From contig JAJZSY010000014.1 of NCBI GenBank assembly GCA_021849425.1, positions 1 through 64,000 on the forward strand: a stretch of DNA of 64,000 nucleotides, given 5' to 3'. The translations under genes and the position numbers were made by a program. Numbering within the stretch: position 1 is the first letter of the stretch; every line of letters begins with the position of its first letter. The notes under the pieces are model-generated. The model saw nothing but the letters and a program-made list of their open reading frames with translations, did not search any database and had not been told where the DNA came from. The DNA is from Pseudomonadota bacterium. Lineage in GTDB: Bacteria > Pseudomonadota > Alphaproteobacteria > Acetobacterales > Acetobacteraceae. Shown here in pieces: positions 25,583 to 36,354 of this stretch.

Positions 25583-27091
25583 ATGACGCGCATGTCTCAC
25601 GAGACGGCACCGGACAGTTCGCGCCGCCGCGCCGTGGTCGATCTCGGGTCGAATTCGGTCCGCCTCGTCGTTTTTCAGGGCGAATCCCGCAACCCGATGC
25701 AGATTTTCAACGAGAAGGCGGTGCCGCGCCTGGCCCGCGGCCTGATCCGCACCGGCCGGCTCGACGACGCGGCGATGGACGAGACGGTGACGGTGATGCG
25801 CCGCTACGGCGCCATTGCCCGCGCCATGGGTGCGGCGCCGTTCGAGGCGCTGGCCACCTCCGCCGTGCGCGATGCGGCCAATGGCGCGGCGTTCGTTGCC
25901 CGTCTCGAGGCTGAAATTCCGGGCCTCAGGGTCATCGTGCTGAGCGGCGAGGAGGAGGCGCGGCTCTCCGCCGAGGGGGTTCTGTGCGGCATTCCGGGCG
26001 CGGATGGCATTCTGGCCGATCTGGGCGGCGGCTCGCTCGAACTCGTCCGTCTGTCCGAGGGGCGGATCGGCCCGGCCGCGACGGTGCCGGTCGGGGTGAT
26101 CCGCCTTGCCGAGCGCGCGCTCGAGGACCGGACCCGGGCGCGGGCGATCGTCGCGGATGAACTGGCCAGCGTTCCGTTTCTCGGCGAGGGCGAAGGGGGC
26201 GATCTGTATGTGTCAGGCGGCGCGTTTCGGGCGCTGGCGCGCATCCATATCGCCCAGACCGGTTATCCACTGGCGATGGTCCATCATTACACGGTCGGGC
26301 GGGACGAGGCGCGTGACCTCTCCGCCGTGATCGGCGATGCGAGCCGCAAGCTCATCGAGCGGATGCCGGGAGTGGCGCGCAAGCGGATCGAGGATCTGCC
26401 CTATGCCGCGCTCATCCTGCGCCGCCTGCTGCGGGCGACCGGGGCTGGCCGCGTCGTGTTCAGCGCCAATGGCCTGCGCGAGGGCTGGTTTCTGCGGCAA
26501 TTGCCGGAGTCGATGCGCCAGCAGGATCCGCTGATCGCCGCCGGCCGCGACCTGACGGTGGGGTTGCTGCGCGACCCGGCGCTGCCGGGGGCGCTGATCG
26601 CCTGGACCGCCGCGCTGTTCCCTGATGAGCCCGCCTCGCACCGCCGGCTGCGCGAGGCGGCGTGCTGGTTCTCCGATATCGGCAATCACGAGCATCCCGA
26701 ATACCGCGCCGAGCAGGCCTTCCTGCGCGTCCTGCGGCAGACCGGCGTCGGGCTCGATCATCATGCCCGCGCCTTTCTCGCCCTCACCCTTGCCCTGCGC
26801 TACGAGGCGCCGGTGGAAAGCGCGTTCCTCGCGCCCTCGCGCGCCCTGCTCGACATGGCAACGGCCCGCCGCGCCGAAACCCTGGGGGCGGCGCTGCGCC
26901 TCGCCTATACGCTGTCGGCCGGCACTCCGGCCCTGCTCGCCGCCACCCGCCTGGTGCGCGACCGCGACCGGCTGGTGCTGTTTCTCGACGCCAAGAGCGG
27001 GGTGTTTGCCGGCGATCCGATCGAGCGGCGGCTCGCCCGGCTAGGCTCGCTCGTCGGGCTGGAGACGGAAACCCGCATCGCTCCGCCGTGA
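25583..27091 (+). CDS. ppx: Exopolyphosphatase (Ppx/GppA family)
   Basis: A 502-residue protein from ATG 25583; ATG 25592 is also possible. The ASKHA ATPase-like core shows 'VVDLGSNSVRLVVFQGES' (phosphate 1 loop), 'ALATSAVRDAANGAAF', and 'GILADLGGGSLELVRLSEGR' (phosphate 2). The C-terminal part has HD-type helices ('CWFSDIGNHEHPEYRAEQAF'). It degrades polyphosphate from the end and balances Ppk. The first codon is preceded by a GC-rich 183-base divergent region with argD. Confidence 0.92.
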   Translation: MTRMSHETAPDSSRRRAVVDLGSNSVRLVVFQGESRNPMQIFNEKAVPRLARGLIRTGRLDDAAMDETVTVMRRYGAIARAMGAAPFEALATSAVRDAANGAAFVARLEAEIPGLRVIVLSGEEEARLSAEGVLCGIPGADGILADLGGGSLELVRLSEGRIGPAATVPVGVIRLAERALEDRTRARAIVADELASVPFLGEGEGGDLYVSGGAFRALARIHIAQTGYPLAMVHHYTVGRDEARDLSAVIGDASRKLIERMPGVARKRIEDLPYAALILRRLLRATGAGRVVFSANGLREGWFLRQLPESMRQQDPLIAAGRDLTVGLLRDPALPGALIAWTAALFPDEPASHRRLREAACWFSDIGNHEHPEYRAEQAFLRVLRQTGVGLDHHARAFLALTLALRYEAPVESAFLAPSRALLDMATARRAETLGAALRLAYTLSAGTPALLAATRLVRDRDRLVLFLDAKSGVFAGDPIERRLARLGSLVGLETETRIAPP

Positions 27092-27106
27092 CCGATCAAT
27101 CTCATG

Positions 27107-27143
27107 GAGCGCCACATCCGATCAGGATGGATCGGAAAGTGCC
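27107..27143 (-). repeat. Dispersed palindromic element, copy A
   Basis: In minus orientation it carries TTCCGATCCATCCTGATCGG with GGGCAC and GCGCTC at its ends. The core TTCCGATCCA..C.GATCGGA is shared with copies at 31881 and 52761. It lies between ppx and the convergent DUF2147 gene and could act as a terminator or mRNA stabiliser. Confidence 0.75.
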
Positions 27144-27707
27144 CTATTGCGCCCCGGCGTGCCCTTTGCGCCCGACCGAGGCGATCGCCGCCTGGTCGAG
27201 CCGGCAGGATGCCGGCACTGCGCCGTGGAAGGGCAGCCAGTGCCGCGTTTCGCCAAAGATCGGCAGGCCGACATAGCCGCGCAGCGCCAGCGATCCGGTG
27301 CGGTCGACATGGAATTCCGCATGATAGCGCGCGCCGTTGTGCGGGTTGATGATGCGCCCGTGCCAGACCTTGCCGCCGGGGCGCGGCGCCGAGGGGCGGA
27401 TCAGTTCGAAGCCGCATTGGCTGCGGCCCTGCCAGTCGGTCGGCATCGGGCTGCCGCGATCGAGCAGAATGCCGACGATATGCCCGCACAGCGCGTGGTT
27501 GCCATGATTCACGCCGGGGCAGCGGGCGATCCTGACAACGGCGCCGCCTTCGCCCGTCAGCCAGTCACCGATGGGTGAGACGGCCTGCGTTGCGGGTGCT
27601 GCGGCGGCAATGCCGGCAAGGCACGCGAGTGCTGCGGCCGACAGGCAGCACAGCCTCGCCCAGCTTCGTAAATCGCGTCGTATAATATTTGAGAATGATG
27701 AAAGCAT
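27144..27707 (-). CDS. Exported DUF2147 protein
   Basis: A 187-residue protein. An N-terminal signal segment (about residues 15-37, 'WARLCCLSAAALACLAGIAA') is followed by the DUF2147 core: 'SPIGDWLTGEGGAVVRIARC', 'LCGHIVGILLD', 'GKVWHGRIINPHNGARYHAE' and 'LRGYVGLPIFGETRHW'. This fold is a small beta-barrel of unknown role, often periplasmic. The stop adjoins dispersed repeat A. No partner gene is evident. Confidence 0.85.
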   Translation of the reverse strand: MLSSFSNIIRRDLRSWARLCCLSAAALACLAGIAAAAPATQAVSPIGDWLTGEGGAVVRIARCPGVNHGNHALCGHIVGILLDRGSPMPTDWQGRSQCGFELIRPSAPRPGGKVWHGRIINPHNGARYHAEFHVDRTGSLALRGYVGLPIFGETRHWLPFHGAVPASCRLDQAAIASVGRKGHAGAQ

Positions 27708-27909
27708 TATTCGCTTACATGGTTGCCGCGGGATGCTTTTGCTCTGAAACCGTCGTCATATGTCCCATGCAGTCTCCGCTGGCATTGCCCGGCCGGCTGT
27801 ATCCCATTTCCTGCACTTGACTTGCAATCGCCCCGCCTGAGACGATTTGAGCTCAGGCCTTCAACGCCGGACCGCTTCCGCGGCCCGCATTCCACGCAGG
27901 ATCAAGCTG

Positions 27910-28905
27910 ATGAACCGAACCCTGGCCGTTCTTGCCATGTCCGCCTCGCTGTCCGTCCTGATCCCGGCAACATCCCGTGCGGACGGTTCGTTTCCGGGCG
28001 GCATCTGGACGATTCAGGACGAAAACGCCTCGATCAGCACGCAGGCCCTGACCGATCGCTATTATGTGAACGGCGTGCATCTCGGCTGGACCTCGAATGC
28101 GGGGGAGGTTCCCGGCGCGGTCGCCGCGTTCGGCCATGCGGTGCTCGGCCAGGGCCGGCAGCGGATCAGCATCAGCCTGACCCAGAAAATCTTCACCCCG
28201 GCGGCGACAACGCTCATCAACCCGCCGGCAAACGACGAGCCTTATGCGGGTTCGTTGCTGGCGAGCTTCAGCCTGATTCAGGACACCGCCGGCAGCCGGA
28301 CGATCATGGGTTTCGACACCGGCGTGTTCGGCCGCGATGCCGGGGCCGAGATCGTGCAGAATACCACCCATGCGATCATCGGCCAGGGACGGACCCATGG
28401 CTGGGCCTACCAGTTGCCGAGCGAGCCCGCCTTCGACGTGTTCGCCAGCCGCATCTGGCGGTTGAAGCTGGCCGGATCGGGCGCCGGGCTGCAGGCGGAC
28501 GCCCTGCCGCAGCTGTCCGCCATGGCCGGCACGACCGAAATCTATGCGGAGCCGGGGGTGGTCTTCCGCATTGGCGAGGGGCTGGACGTCGATTTCGGGG
28601 CGCCCCTGCTCAGCCCGGGGCCGTCCGGCGGCGACGCCTACAGCGCCCGGCATTTCGCATGGTATGTCTTTGCCGGTGCCGGGGCCAAGCTGGTCGCGCA
28701 TGACGAATACCTCCAAGGCGCGCTCTATCAGCCCAGCCGTTCGGTGCGACCGAACCGTGTCGTCGGCTCCTTCGAGGCTGGGGCGGCGGTGATCTGGCGC
28801 GGTGTTCGCCTGACCTATACACAGGTGTTCCAGACCGAGCGCTTTCATGGTCAGACCGGCGGCATTCATGAATATGGTTCGCTGGCCGCATCCGTCCGGT
28901 TCTGA
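27910..28905 (+). CDS. lpxR: Lipid A deacylase LpxR family protein (DUF2219)
   Basis: A 331-residue protein from ATG 27910, with a signal peptide (about 1-26, cleaving near 'SRADG'). LpxR-type landmarks are 'LTDRYYVNGVHLGW', 'PPANDEPYAGSLLASF' and 'NTTHAIIGQGRTHGWAYQL', the last carrying the His of the active-site region. The barrel ends 'EYGSLAASVRF', with a C-terminal Phe typical of outer-membrane proteins. LpxR removes the 3'-acyloxyacyl group of lipid A. The substrate here is inferred from the family only. Confidence 0.8.
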   Translation: MNRTLAVLAMSASLSVLIPATSRADGSFPGGIWTIQDENASISTQALTDRYYVNGVHLGWTSNAGEVPGAVAAFGHAVLGQGRQRISISLTQKIFTPAATTLINPPANDEPYAGSLLASFSLIQDTAGSRTIMGFDTGVFGRDAGAEIVQNTTHAIIGQGRTHGWAYQLPSEPAFDVFASRIWRLKLAGSGAGLQADALPQLSAMAGTTEIYAEPGVVFRIGEGLDVDFGAPLLSPGPSGGDAYSARHFAWYVFAGAGAKLVAHDEYLQGALYQPSRSVRPNRVVGSFEAGAAVIWRGVRLTYTQVFQTERFHGQTGGIHEYGSLAASVRF

Positions 28906-29003
28906 GGGCGGGCCGGCAGAATCGGCGTCGGGCCGAAAATTTTCTCTTTCCCAGCGCCGGGACGTGTGGATAGGATAAGCGTGTGAGGTTCGAGAATACG
29001 TTC

Positions 29004-29333
29004 ATGTCAGGCGCGGATCGCAGAGGCACTGGAAACGGGCTGGGCACCGGGGTGGCGACCAGGACGCGCGCGAAAACGCGCAAGCCGTCGCTCTACAAGG
29101 TGTTGATGCTCAATGACGATTACACGCCGATGGAATTCGTGGTGCACGTTCTGGAGCGGTTCTTCGGCAAGAGCCGCCAGGAGGCCGAACGGATCATGCT
29201 GCATGTGCATCGGCGCGGCGTCGGGGTCTGCGGCGTGTTCACCTACGAGGTGGCTGAAACCAAGGTGACGCAGGTGATGGATCTCGCCCGCCAGAGCCAG
29301 CATCCCCTCCAATGCACCATCGAGAAGGAATAG
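29004..29333 (+). CDS. clpS: ATP-dependent Clp protease adaptor ClpS
   Basis: A 109-residue protein from ATG 29004; GTG 28983 would give 116. After a variable N-terminus it has '[20 protein letters not shown]', '[20 protein letters not shown]' and '[20 protein letters not shown]', all ClpS hallmarks. ClpS delivers N-degron substrates to ClpA. It is followed by clpA 220 bases downstream, the usual partner pair. Confidence 0.95.
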   Translation: MSGADRRGTGNGLGTGVATRTRAKTRKPSLYKVLMLNDDYTPMEFVVHVLERFFGKSRQEAERIMLHVHRRGVGVCGVFTYEVAETKVTQVMDLARQSQHPLQCTIEKE

Positions 29334-29553
29334 CGCGCTTGATGCCGCCATTCCGGGTCGCGGCTGTGGCATGGGCGTGTTGTCCGCAGTCACCATTGCG
29401 AAAGTTTTTCGGTCTATCATGTCAGTAGTGCGACAGGCCGGGCGGAGGGCCAGAACCTCTGGTCCGGCGATGTAAACGCGGTTTCGGCCGCATCGGGCTT
29501 GACCAGGGCGGCAAGGGCGGCCCGACGGAAGTCCGACTTGGAGAGTTTCGGAT

Positions 29554-31880
<2,327 letters not shown>

Positions 31881-31881
<1 letters not shown>

Positions 31882-31915
31882 AGCACGTTCCGATCCATCC
31901 GGATCGGACGGCGCC
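31881..31915 (+). repeat. Dispersed palindromic element, copy B
   Basis: Starts GAGCACGTTCCGATCC and includes ATCCGGATCGGACGG. It shares the core TTCCGATCCA..C.GATCGGA with copies A and C and begins at the last base of the clpA stop codon. An additional 15-bp hairpin (31924-31957) follows. Confidence 0.75.
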
Positions 31916-31923
31916 AAAGCATC

Positions 31924-31957
31924 CGCCTCTGAAAGTCATTCGTGACTTTCAGAGGCG
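31924..31957. terminator. Bidirectional hairpin between clpA and the GT-C-like gene
   Basis: A perfect 15-bp stem CGCCTCTGAAAGTCA with TTCG loop and complement TGACTTTCAGAGGCG. It sits between two convergent genes and could terminate both. The flanking sequence has a short T run (31967-31970), not a long one. Confidence 0.7.
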
Positions 31958-31977
31958 ATGAACCAGTTTTCCAGCCA

Positions 31978-33768
31978 TCATGGGGCGGCGCGTCGTCTAA
32001 CCCGGTAAAGCTGGTAACCACCTGCCTGCCCCATCCGTATGAGCCATGGCGGAGGGGCGTTTGCGGCCAGGCCGCGCCACAGCGCACCGCGCGGAGCGCC
32101 CTGCACAAGGGCTGAATCATCGCCTTTCGCGGCGCAGAAGAGAACGAATTCCGCCCGGGTCGCCCGCACCGCTGGCGGTTCGGTGGACCCTGCCGGCGTC
32201 CGCCATGCGGCGCGATCGCGCATGAAGGCGCGGAGCCCATGATGATAGAGCGATCCTACGCCGATGGCGCTGGTGCGGTATAGCAGTTCAGGCACAAGAC
32301 CCGGATCGGTCAGCACGACCCGGCCGGCCGTTGGCGCCAGCAGGTTTGTGGCCGACCGGAGCGAGCAGCGGGCGGCGGGCTTCGGCGTTCCCGGCACGAG
32401 CGCCGCAGCGGCCATGCCCGGCACATAGACCAGGACAACCGGGGCCCAGACCAGCCCCACCCGCAGCAGGGCTGCGCGGCTGGGACGGGCGGCGAAACGC
32501 CGCGAAATCTCCTCCAGCGCGAGGGGCGCCAGCGCCGCGGCAAAGGCGGCAGGATATTGCTGGAAAATCATCATGCGCGCAGTGAGGCCGAGTGCCAGGG
32601 CGAGGCCGGCCATGAAGATCAGCCAGAGCCCCGCAATGTCCGGCGCGCGGCGGCAGCGCCAGGCGCGGTGCAGGGCATAGGCGAATGCGAGCAATCCCGG
32701 CCCGAGGCGGCTTGCCGCCAGCGACAGCGTCGTGGCCGGCTGGTCTTCGATGATGCCGCCGAAGAAGGCGTGCATTTCCCGCATGGGGATCAGCGCATAG
32801 GGGCCGAGGGCCACGGTCGGGTAGGTTGCGAGCCACGCTGCGAAAGCGGCGCCCGCGGCGAGAACGCCAAGGCCCAGCCGCCATTTGCCGCGCGCCTCGC
32901 GGTCGAGCCCGGCAAGGCAGGCGCCCGTGACCATGACGGCAAGCCCGAGCATGGCATAGACGATCGACAGCCGGTCGATTTCCGGCGACAGCCATCCGCC
33001 ATGTGGCGGGTCGATCCAGAGCGCGAACCACAAGGTCGCCGCGAAACCGGCGCCGAGACGGGCGAAAGTGGCGCCGAGCGGGCGGAACAGCCACGCATAG
33101 CCCAGCGCGCCATAGCCCAGCATGACGAAGGGCATCGTCTCCGGCATCAGCCAGATGGCAAGACCGCCGCTCAACCCTGCGGCCCAGGCCATCCGGCGGG
33201 CGCCAAGGCCGGCCCGCAGCGTGCAGCCGAGGGCAAGCGCGGCGAGAGCCACCTGCGCGATATGGTAATGCACCACGCCGAAGCCGTTGAAACTGCGAAT
33301 GCCGGGCAAAAGCGGCGCGATGATCGCCGGCGCCCAGAGCCAGCGCCCCCCGCTCAGCGGCGCGGCGGCGAATCCGAGGGCGGCGGCCAGCAGGCCCGCC
33401 GAGAGCGGGCCGGTGGCGACGCCTGCCGCGAACAGCGCGCGGTGCCAGCCGATCAGCGGGGCCAGTGGCGCGGCGAGTGCCACGATCCAGGCGTCGAACA
33501 GGCGCGACCATTCGACCAGCAGCAATTGCCCTGAATCGTCGCGCCGGACGACATTGAGCAGATGACCGGCCTGCAGCCCCTGGCGGAGCCGCACCAGCCG
33601 CATGTAGCTGTCAGGGTCGATCAGCGTTCCGTGCAGGACGGCGGGGATGGTCGCGGCGGAGGCGAGAACGGTGAGCGCGGCCGCCGCCAGCGCCATGCCG
33701 GCATAGGCGGACGCCGCCGGCACTCTCCTCTCCTCCGAAGACTCAGCCGAAGCGCGCATGTCCGGCAT
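31978..33768 (-). CDS. Large membrane protein, GT-C / STT3-like
   Basis: A 596-residue protein. About 10-12 hydrophobic segments occupy residues 20-470, followed by a soluble C-terminal domain. Near residue 50, 'LIDPDSYMRLVRLRQGL' resembles the DxD/DPDxY motif in the first external loop of STT3/PglB-type GT-C enzymes that use lipid-linked sugars. No WWDYG motif could be found, so transfer activity is unproved. No partner glycan genes are nearby; the gene converges with clpA. Confidence 0.5.
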   Translation of the reverse strand: MPDMRASAESSEERRVPAASAYAGMALAAAALTVLASAATIPAVLHGTLIDPDSYMRLVRLRQGLQAGHLLNVVRRDDSGQLLLVEWSRLFDAWIVALAAPLAPLIGWHRALFAAGVATGPLSAGLLAAALGFAAAPLSGGRWLWAPAIIAPLLPGIRSFNGFGVVHYHIAQVALAALALGCTLRAGLGARRMAWAAGLSGGLAIWLMPETMPFVMLGYGALGYAWLFRPLGATFARLGAGFAATLWFALWIDPPHGGWLSPEIDRLSIVYAMLGLAVMVTGACLAGLDREARGKWRLGLGVLAAGAAFAAWLATYPTVALGPYALIPMREMHAFFGGIIEDQPATTLSLAASRLGPGLLAFAYALHRAWRCRRAPDIAGLWLIFMAGLALALGLTARMMIFQQYPAAFAAALAPLALEEISRRFAARPSRAALLRVGLVWAPVVLVYVPGMAAAALVPGTPKPAARCSLRSATNLLAPTAGRVVLTDPGLVPELLYRTSAIGVGSLYHHGLRAFMRDRAAWRTPAGSTEPPAVRATRAEFVLFCAAKGDDSALVQGAPRGALWRGLAANAPPPWLIRMGQAGGYQLYRVRRRAAP

Positions 33769-33819
33769 ATGCCATGCTGGACCCTAATACATGATGAACG
33801 CGGCGAGCCCGGGCTGGTG

Positions 33820-35136
33820 TCAGCCGCCGGCGCCTTGCGGCAGCCGCGCCGGGCGAGGCCCGCCGGCCATCCAGTCGAGAAGTTCCACGGTGTGGATCGT
33901 CGGCAGTCCATCGCCGGCAAGCTGGGTAAGGCAGCCGATATTGCCGGCGGCGATCAGGTCCGGCTTCAGCGCGTGCAGCGTGCCGAGCTTGCGGGCGCGC
34001 AACTGCCCGGCCATTTCCGGCTGAAGGATGTTGTAGGTGCCGGCGGAACCGCAGCACAGATGCGGGTCCTTTGGCTCGGCAACGCTGAATCCGGCGCGCC
34101 GCAGCAGGGTCTTCGGCGCGTCGGTCACGCGCTGGCCGTGCTGCAGCGAGCAGGCCGCGTGATAGGCCACGGTGAGCGGTGTTTTCGGTGTCCGGCTCGG
34201 CTGGTAATCGAGCCGGAGCAGCAGTTCCGTGATATCGACCGTGAGTTCGGAAATCCGCGCGGCGTCCTTCGCTTCCGGGGTGTCGCGGAGCAGGAAGCCG
34301 TAATCCTTCAGCACGGTGCCGCAGCCGGAAGTGTCGGTCACCACCGCATCCAGCCCGCCGGCGCCGATTTCCCGCGTCCAGGCGGCGACATTGGCGCGGG
34401 CAAATCCCAGCGCCTCGTCATGCCGGCCGAGATGGTGGGTGAGAGCGCCGCAGCATCCCGCCCCGGCAGCAACGACGACCTCGACGCCCATGCGGTTGAG
34501 CAGGCGGATCGTCGCGTCGTGAATGCCGGGATCGAGCACCTGCTGCGCGCAGCCCGCCAGCAGGGCGACGCGGGCGCGCCGCTCGCCGGTCGCGGGGAAC
34601 ACGCCGGGCCGCTCGGTCGAACTCGGCGGCGGCAGTTGCGCGGGGGCGAGATCGAGCATCGCGCGCAGCCGGCGCATCAGCATCCCCTCGCCACGGACGA
34701 GGCCGCGGCCGAGCCGCCCGAGCGAGGCGGCGCGCAGGGCCATGCGGAGGCGGGCGGGATAGGGCATGATCGCGGCGAGCAGGCTGCGCAGCGCCCGGTC
34801 GTGGGCCGGGCGTTCATAGGTTTCCTCGACGCGCGTGCGGGCATGGTCGATCAGGTGCATGTAGTCGACACCGGAGGGGCAGGTCGTCATGCAGGACAGG
34901 CAGGACAGGCAGCGGTCGAGATGGAAGGCGACCGGCTCGCTCGCCGGCGCGCCGGTCTCCAGCATGTCCTTGATCATGTAGATCCGGCCGCGCGGGCTGT
35001 CATCCTCGTCGCCGACGGTCACGAAGGTGGGGCAGGTCGCGGTGCAGAAGCCGCAATGCACGCAGGAGCGCAGGATCCGGTCGGCCACCGCGATGTCGGG
35101 ATCGGCCAGCTGATCGGGCGTGAAATTGGTTTGCAT
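33820..35136 (-). CDS. glcF: Glycolate oxidase iron-sulfur subunit
   Basis: A 438-residue protein. Two ferredoxin-type clusters are encoded by 'CVHCGFCTATCPTF' at about 26-39 and 'CLSCLSCMTTCPSGVD' at about 76-91. Then come two CCG-type domains ('AGAGCCGALTHHLGRHDEAL', 'DPHLCCGSAGTYNI'). With GlcD and GlcE it oxidises glycolate to glyoxylate and feeds electrons to the membrane. ATG 35136 lies 39 bases after glcE. Confidence 0.95.
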   Translation of the reverse strand: MQTNFTPDQLADPDIAVADRILRSCVHCGFCTATCPTFVTVGDEDDSPRGRIYMIKDMLETGAPASEPVAFHLDRCLSCLSCMTTCPSGVDYMHLIDHARTRVEETYERPAHDRALRSLLAAIMPYPARLRMALRAASLGRLGRGLVRGEGMLMRRLRAMLDLAPAQLPPPSSTERPGVFPATGERRARVALLAGCAQQVLDPGIHDATIRLLNRMGVEVVVAAGAGCCGALTHHLGRHDEALGFARANVAAWTREIGAGGLDAVVTDTSGCGTVLKDYGFLLRDTPEAKDAARISELTVDITELLLRLDYQPSRTPKTPLTVAYHAACSLQHGQRVTDAPKTLLRRAGFSVAEPKDPHLCCGSAGTYNILQPEMAGQLRARKLGTLHALKPDLIAAGNIGCLTQLAGDGLPTIHTVELLDWMAGGPRPARLPQGAGG

Positions 35137-35175
35137 GTGTCCTCGTCCTCGGGCGCGGGCGCCCGCTGCTCCTGC

Positions 35176-36354
35176 TCAGGCGGCGTGAAGCCGCCCGGGG
35201 TTGAGAATCCCGGCCGGGTCGAATGCGGCGGCGACGCGGCGGCGGATCGCGGCCATCGCCTCGGGTTCGGGCGGCAAGGCGTCGGGGCGATGGCGCAGCG
35301 CGTCCGGGGCGCGCAGCAGCCACCATTCGCCGCCGGCCCGCCGCGTCGCGGCGGCAATCGCGGCGTGCGCCGTCTCGCCTCCCGGCCCGCTCAGGAACAC
35401 CAGGCCGCCGCCCCAGTCGAGATATCCGTCGAGCCCGGCGCCGCGAGCCATGTCGAGAATCGCGGGTCCGGCGGAGGGTTGCACGGACACGCGCCAGACC
35501 GCATCGCCGTCGCGCAGGGCAAGCGGCGCGGCATCGCGCACCGCGCGCCACAGGGCGAGGCTCGCCGTGGTATCGAGCTGCTCGACCGCGCCGAACCCGC
35601 TCCAGATCCCGGCGAGGCGGCCGATGCGGTAGTGAACGGAGTCGGTGAAATCCTCGATCCGTGCGATGGTGATCGAGCGTGCATGGCCCAGCGCCGCCGC
35701 CGCGGCCTGTGGCAGGTGTGCTGCCCCAGTCACCGAGAAGGGCGAGCCGAGCGCCGCCGACAGCGCCTTGACGGCGGTTGCCGCATCAAGCCCGGCCAGC
35801 AGCACGGTGCCGGTCGCTTCCGGTGCGGGGAGCACTTTCAGCGTGACCTCGCTCATCACGCCGAGCGTGCCGTAGGAGCCGGTGAACAGCTTGCAGAGAT
35901 CGAGTCCGGTGACGTTTTTCAGCACGCGCCCGCCCGAGCGGATTACCTCCGCCCGGCCGGTGACGGCGCGGATGCCCATCACGTGGTCGCGCATCGCGCC
36001 CCAGGCGATCCGCCGCGGGCCGGACAGGTTGGTGGCGATTATGCCGCCGACCGTCTGCGCTTCGGCGCCGAGAAAGGCGTAATGCGGCGGCTCGGCGATC
36101 AGGTGCTGGCCGGCTTCGGCCAGCTTCGCCTCGAGTGCTGCCAGGGTGGTGCCGGCACGGGCGGAGACGATGAGTTCCTGCGGCGCGTGCAGCGGAATCC
36201 CGGTGAGGTTGCGGGTGGACAGGGTTTCGGCCGTTTGCACCGGGCGGGCGAAACCGGCCTTCGAGCCGAGCCCTTCGATGGTCAGCGGTGTGCGGGCCGC
36301 CGCCGCCGCCTCGATCGCCGCGACCAGCCCGGCTTCGTCGGAGGGGGCGATCAT
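35176..36354 (-). CDS. glcE: Glycolate oxidase FAD-binding subunit
   Basis: A 392-residue protein. FAD-binding PCMH-type region: 'LTIEGLGSKAGFARPVQTAE' at about 20-38, 'IVSARAGTTLAALEAKLAEA' and 'TVGGIIATNLSGPRRIAWGA' (the latter is the conserved covalent/FAD site region). It is shorter than GlcD and lacks its C-terminal domain. It overlaps the glcD stop by four bases. Confidence 0.93.
   Translation of the reverse strand: MIAPSDEAGLVAAIEAAAAARTPLTIEGLGSKAGFARPVQTAETLSTRNLTGIPLHAPQELIVSARAGTTLAALEAKLAEAGQHLIAEPPHYAFLGAEAQTVGGIIATNLSGPRRIAWGAMRDHVMGIRAVTGRAEVIRSGGRVLKNVTGLDLCKLFTGSYGTLGVMSEVTLKVLPAPEATGTVLLAGLDAATAVKALSAALGSPFSVTGAAHLPQAAAAALGHARSITIARIEDFTDSVHYRIGRLAGIWSGFGAVEQLDTTASLALWRAVRDAAPLALRDGDAVWRVSVQPSAGPAILDMARGAGLDGYLDWGGGLVFLSGPGGETAHAAIAAATRRAGGEWWLLRAPDALRHRPDALPPEPEAMAAIRRRVAAAFDPAGILNPGRLHAA

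Noticed and set aside
29334-29553. Possible leader gene or RNA between clpS and clpA
   Set aside because: I could not find a consistent start, promoter pair or strong fold; only a weak CCAGA/TCTGG hairpin is visible.
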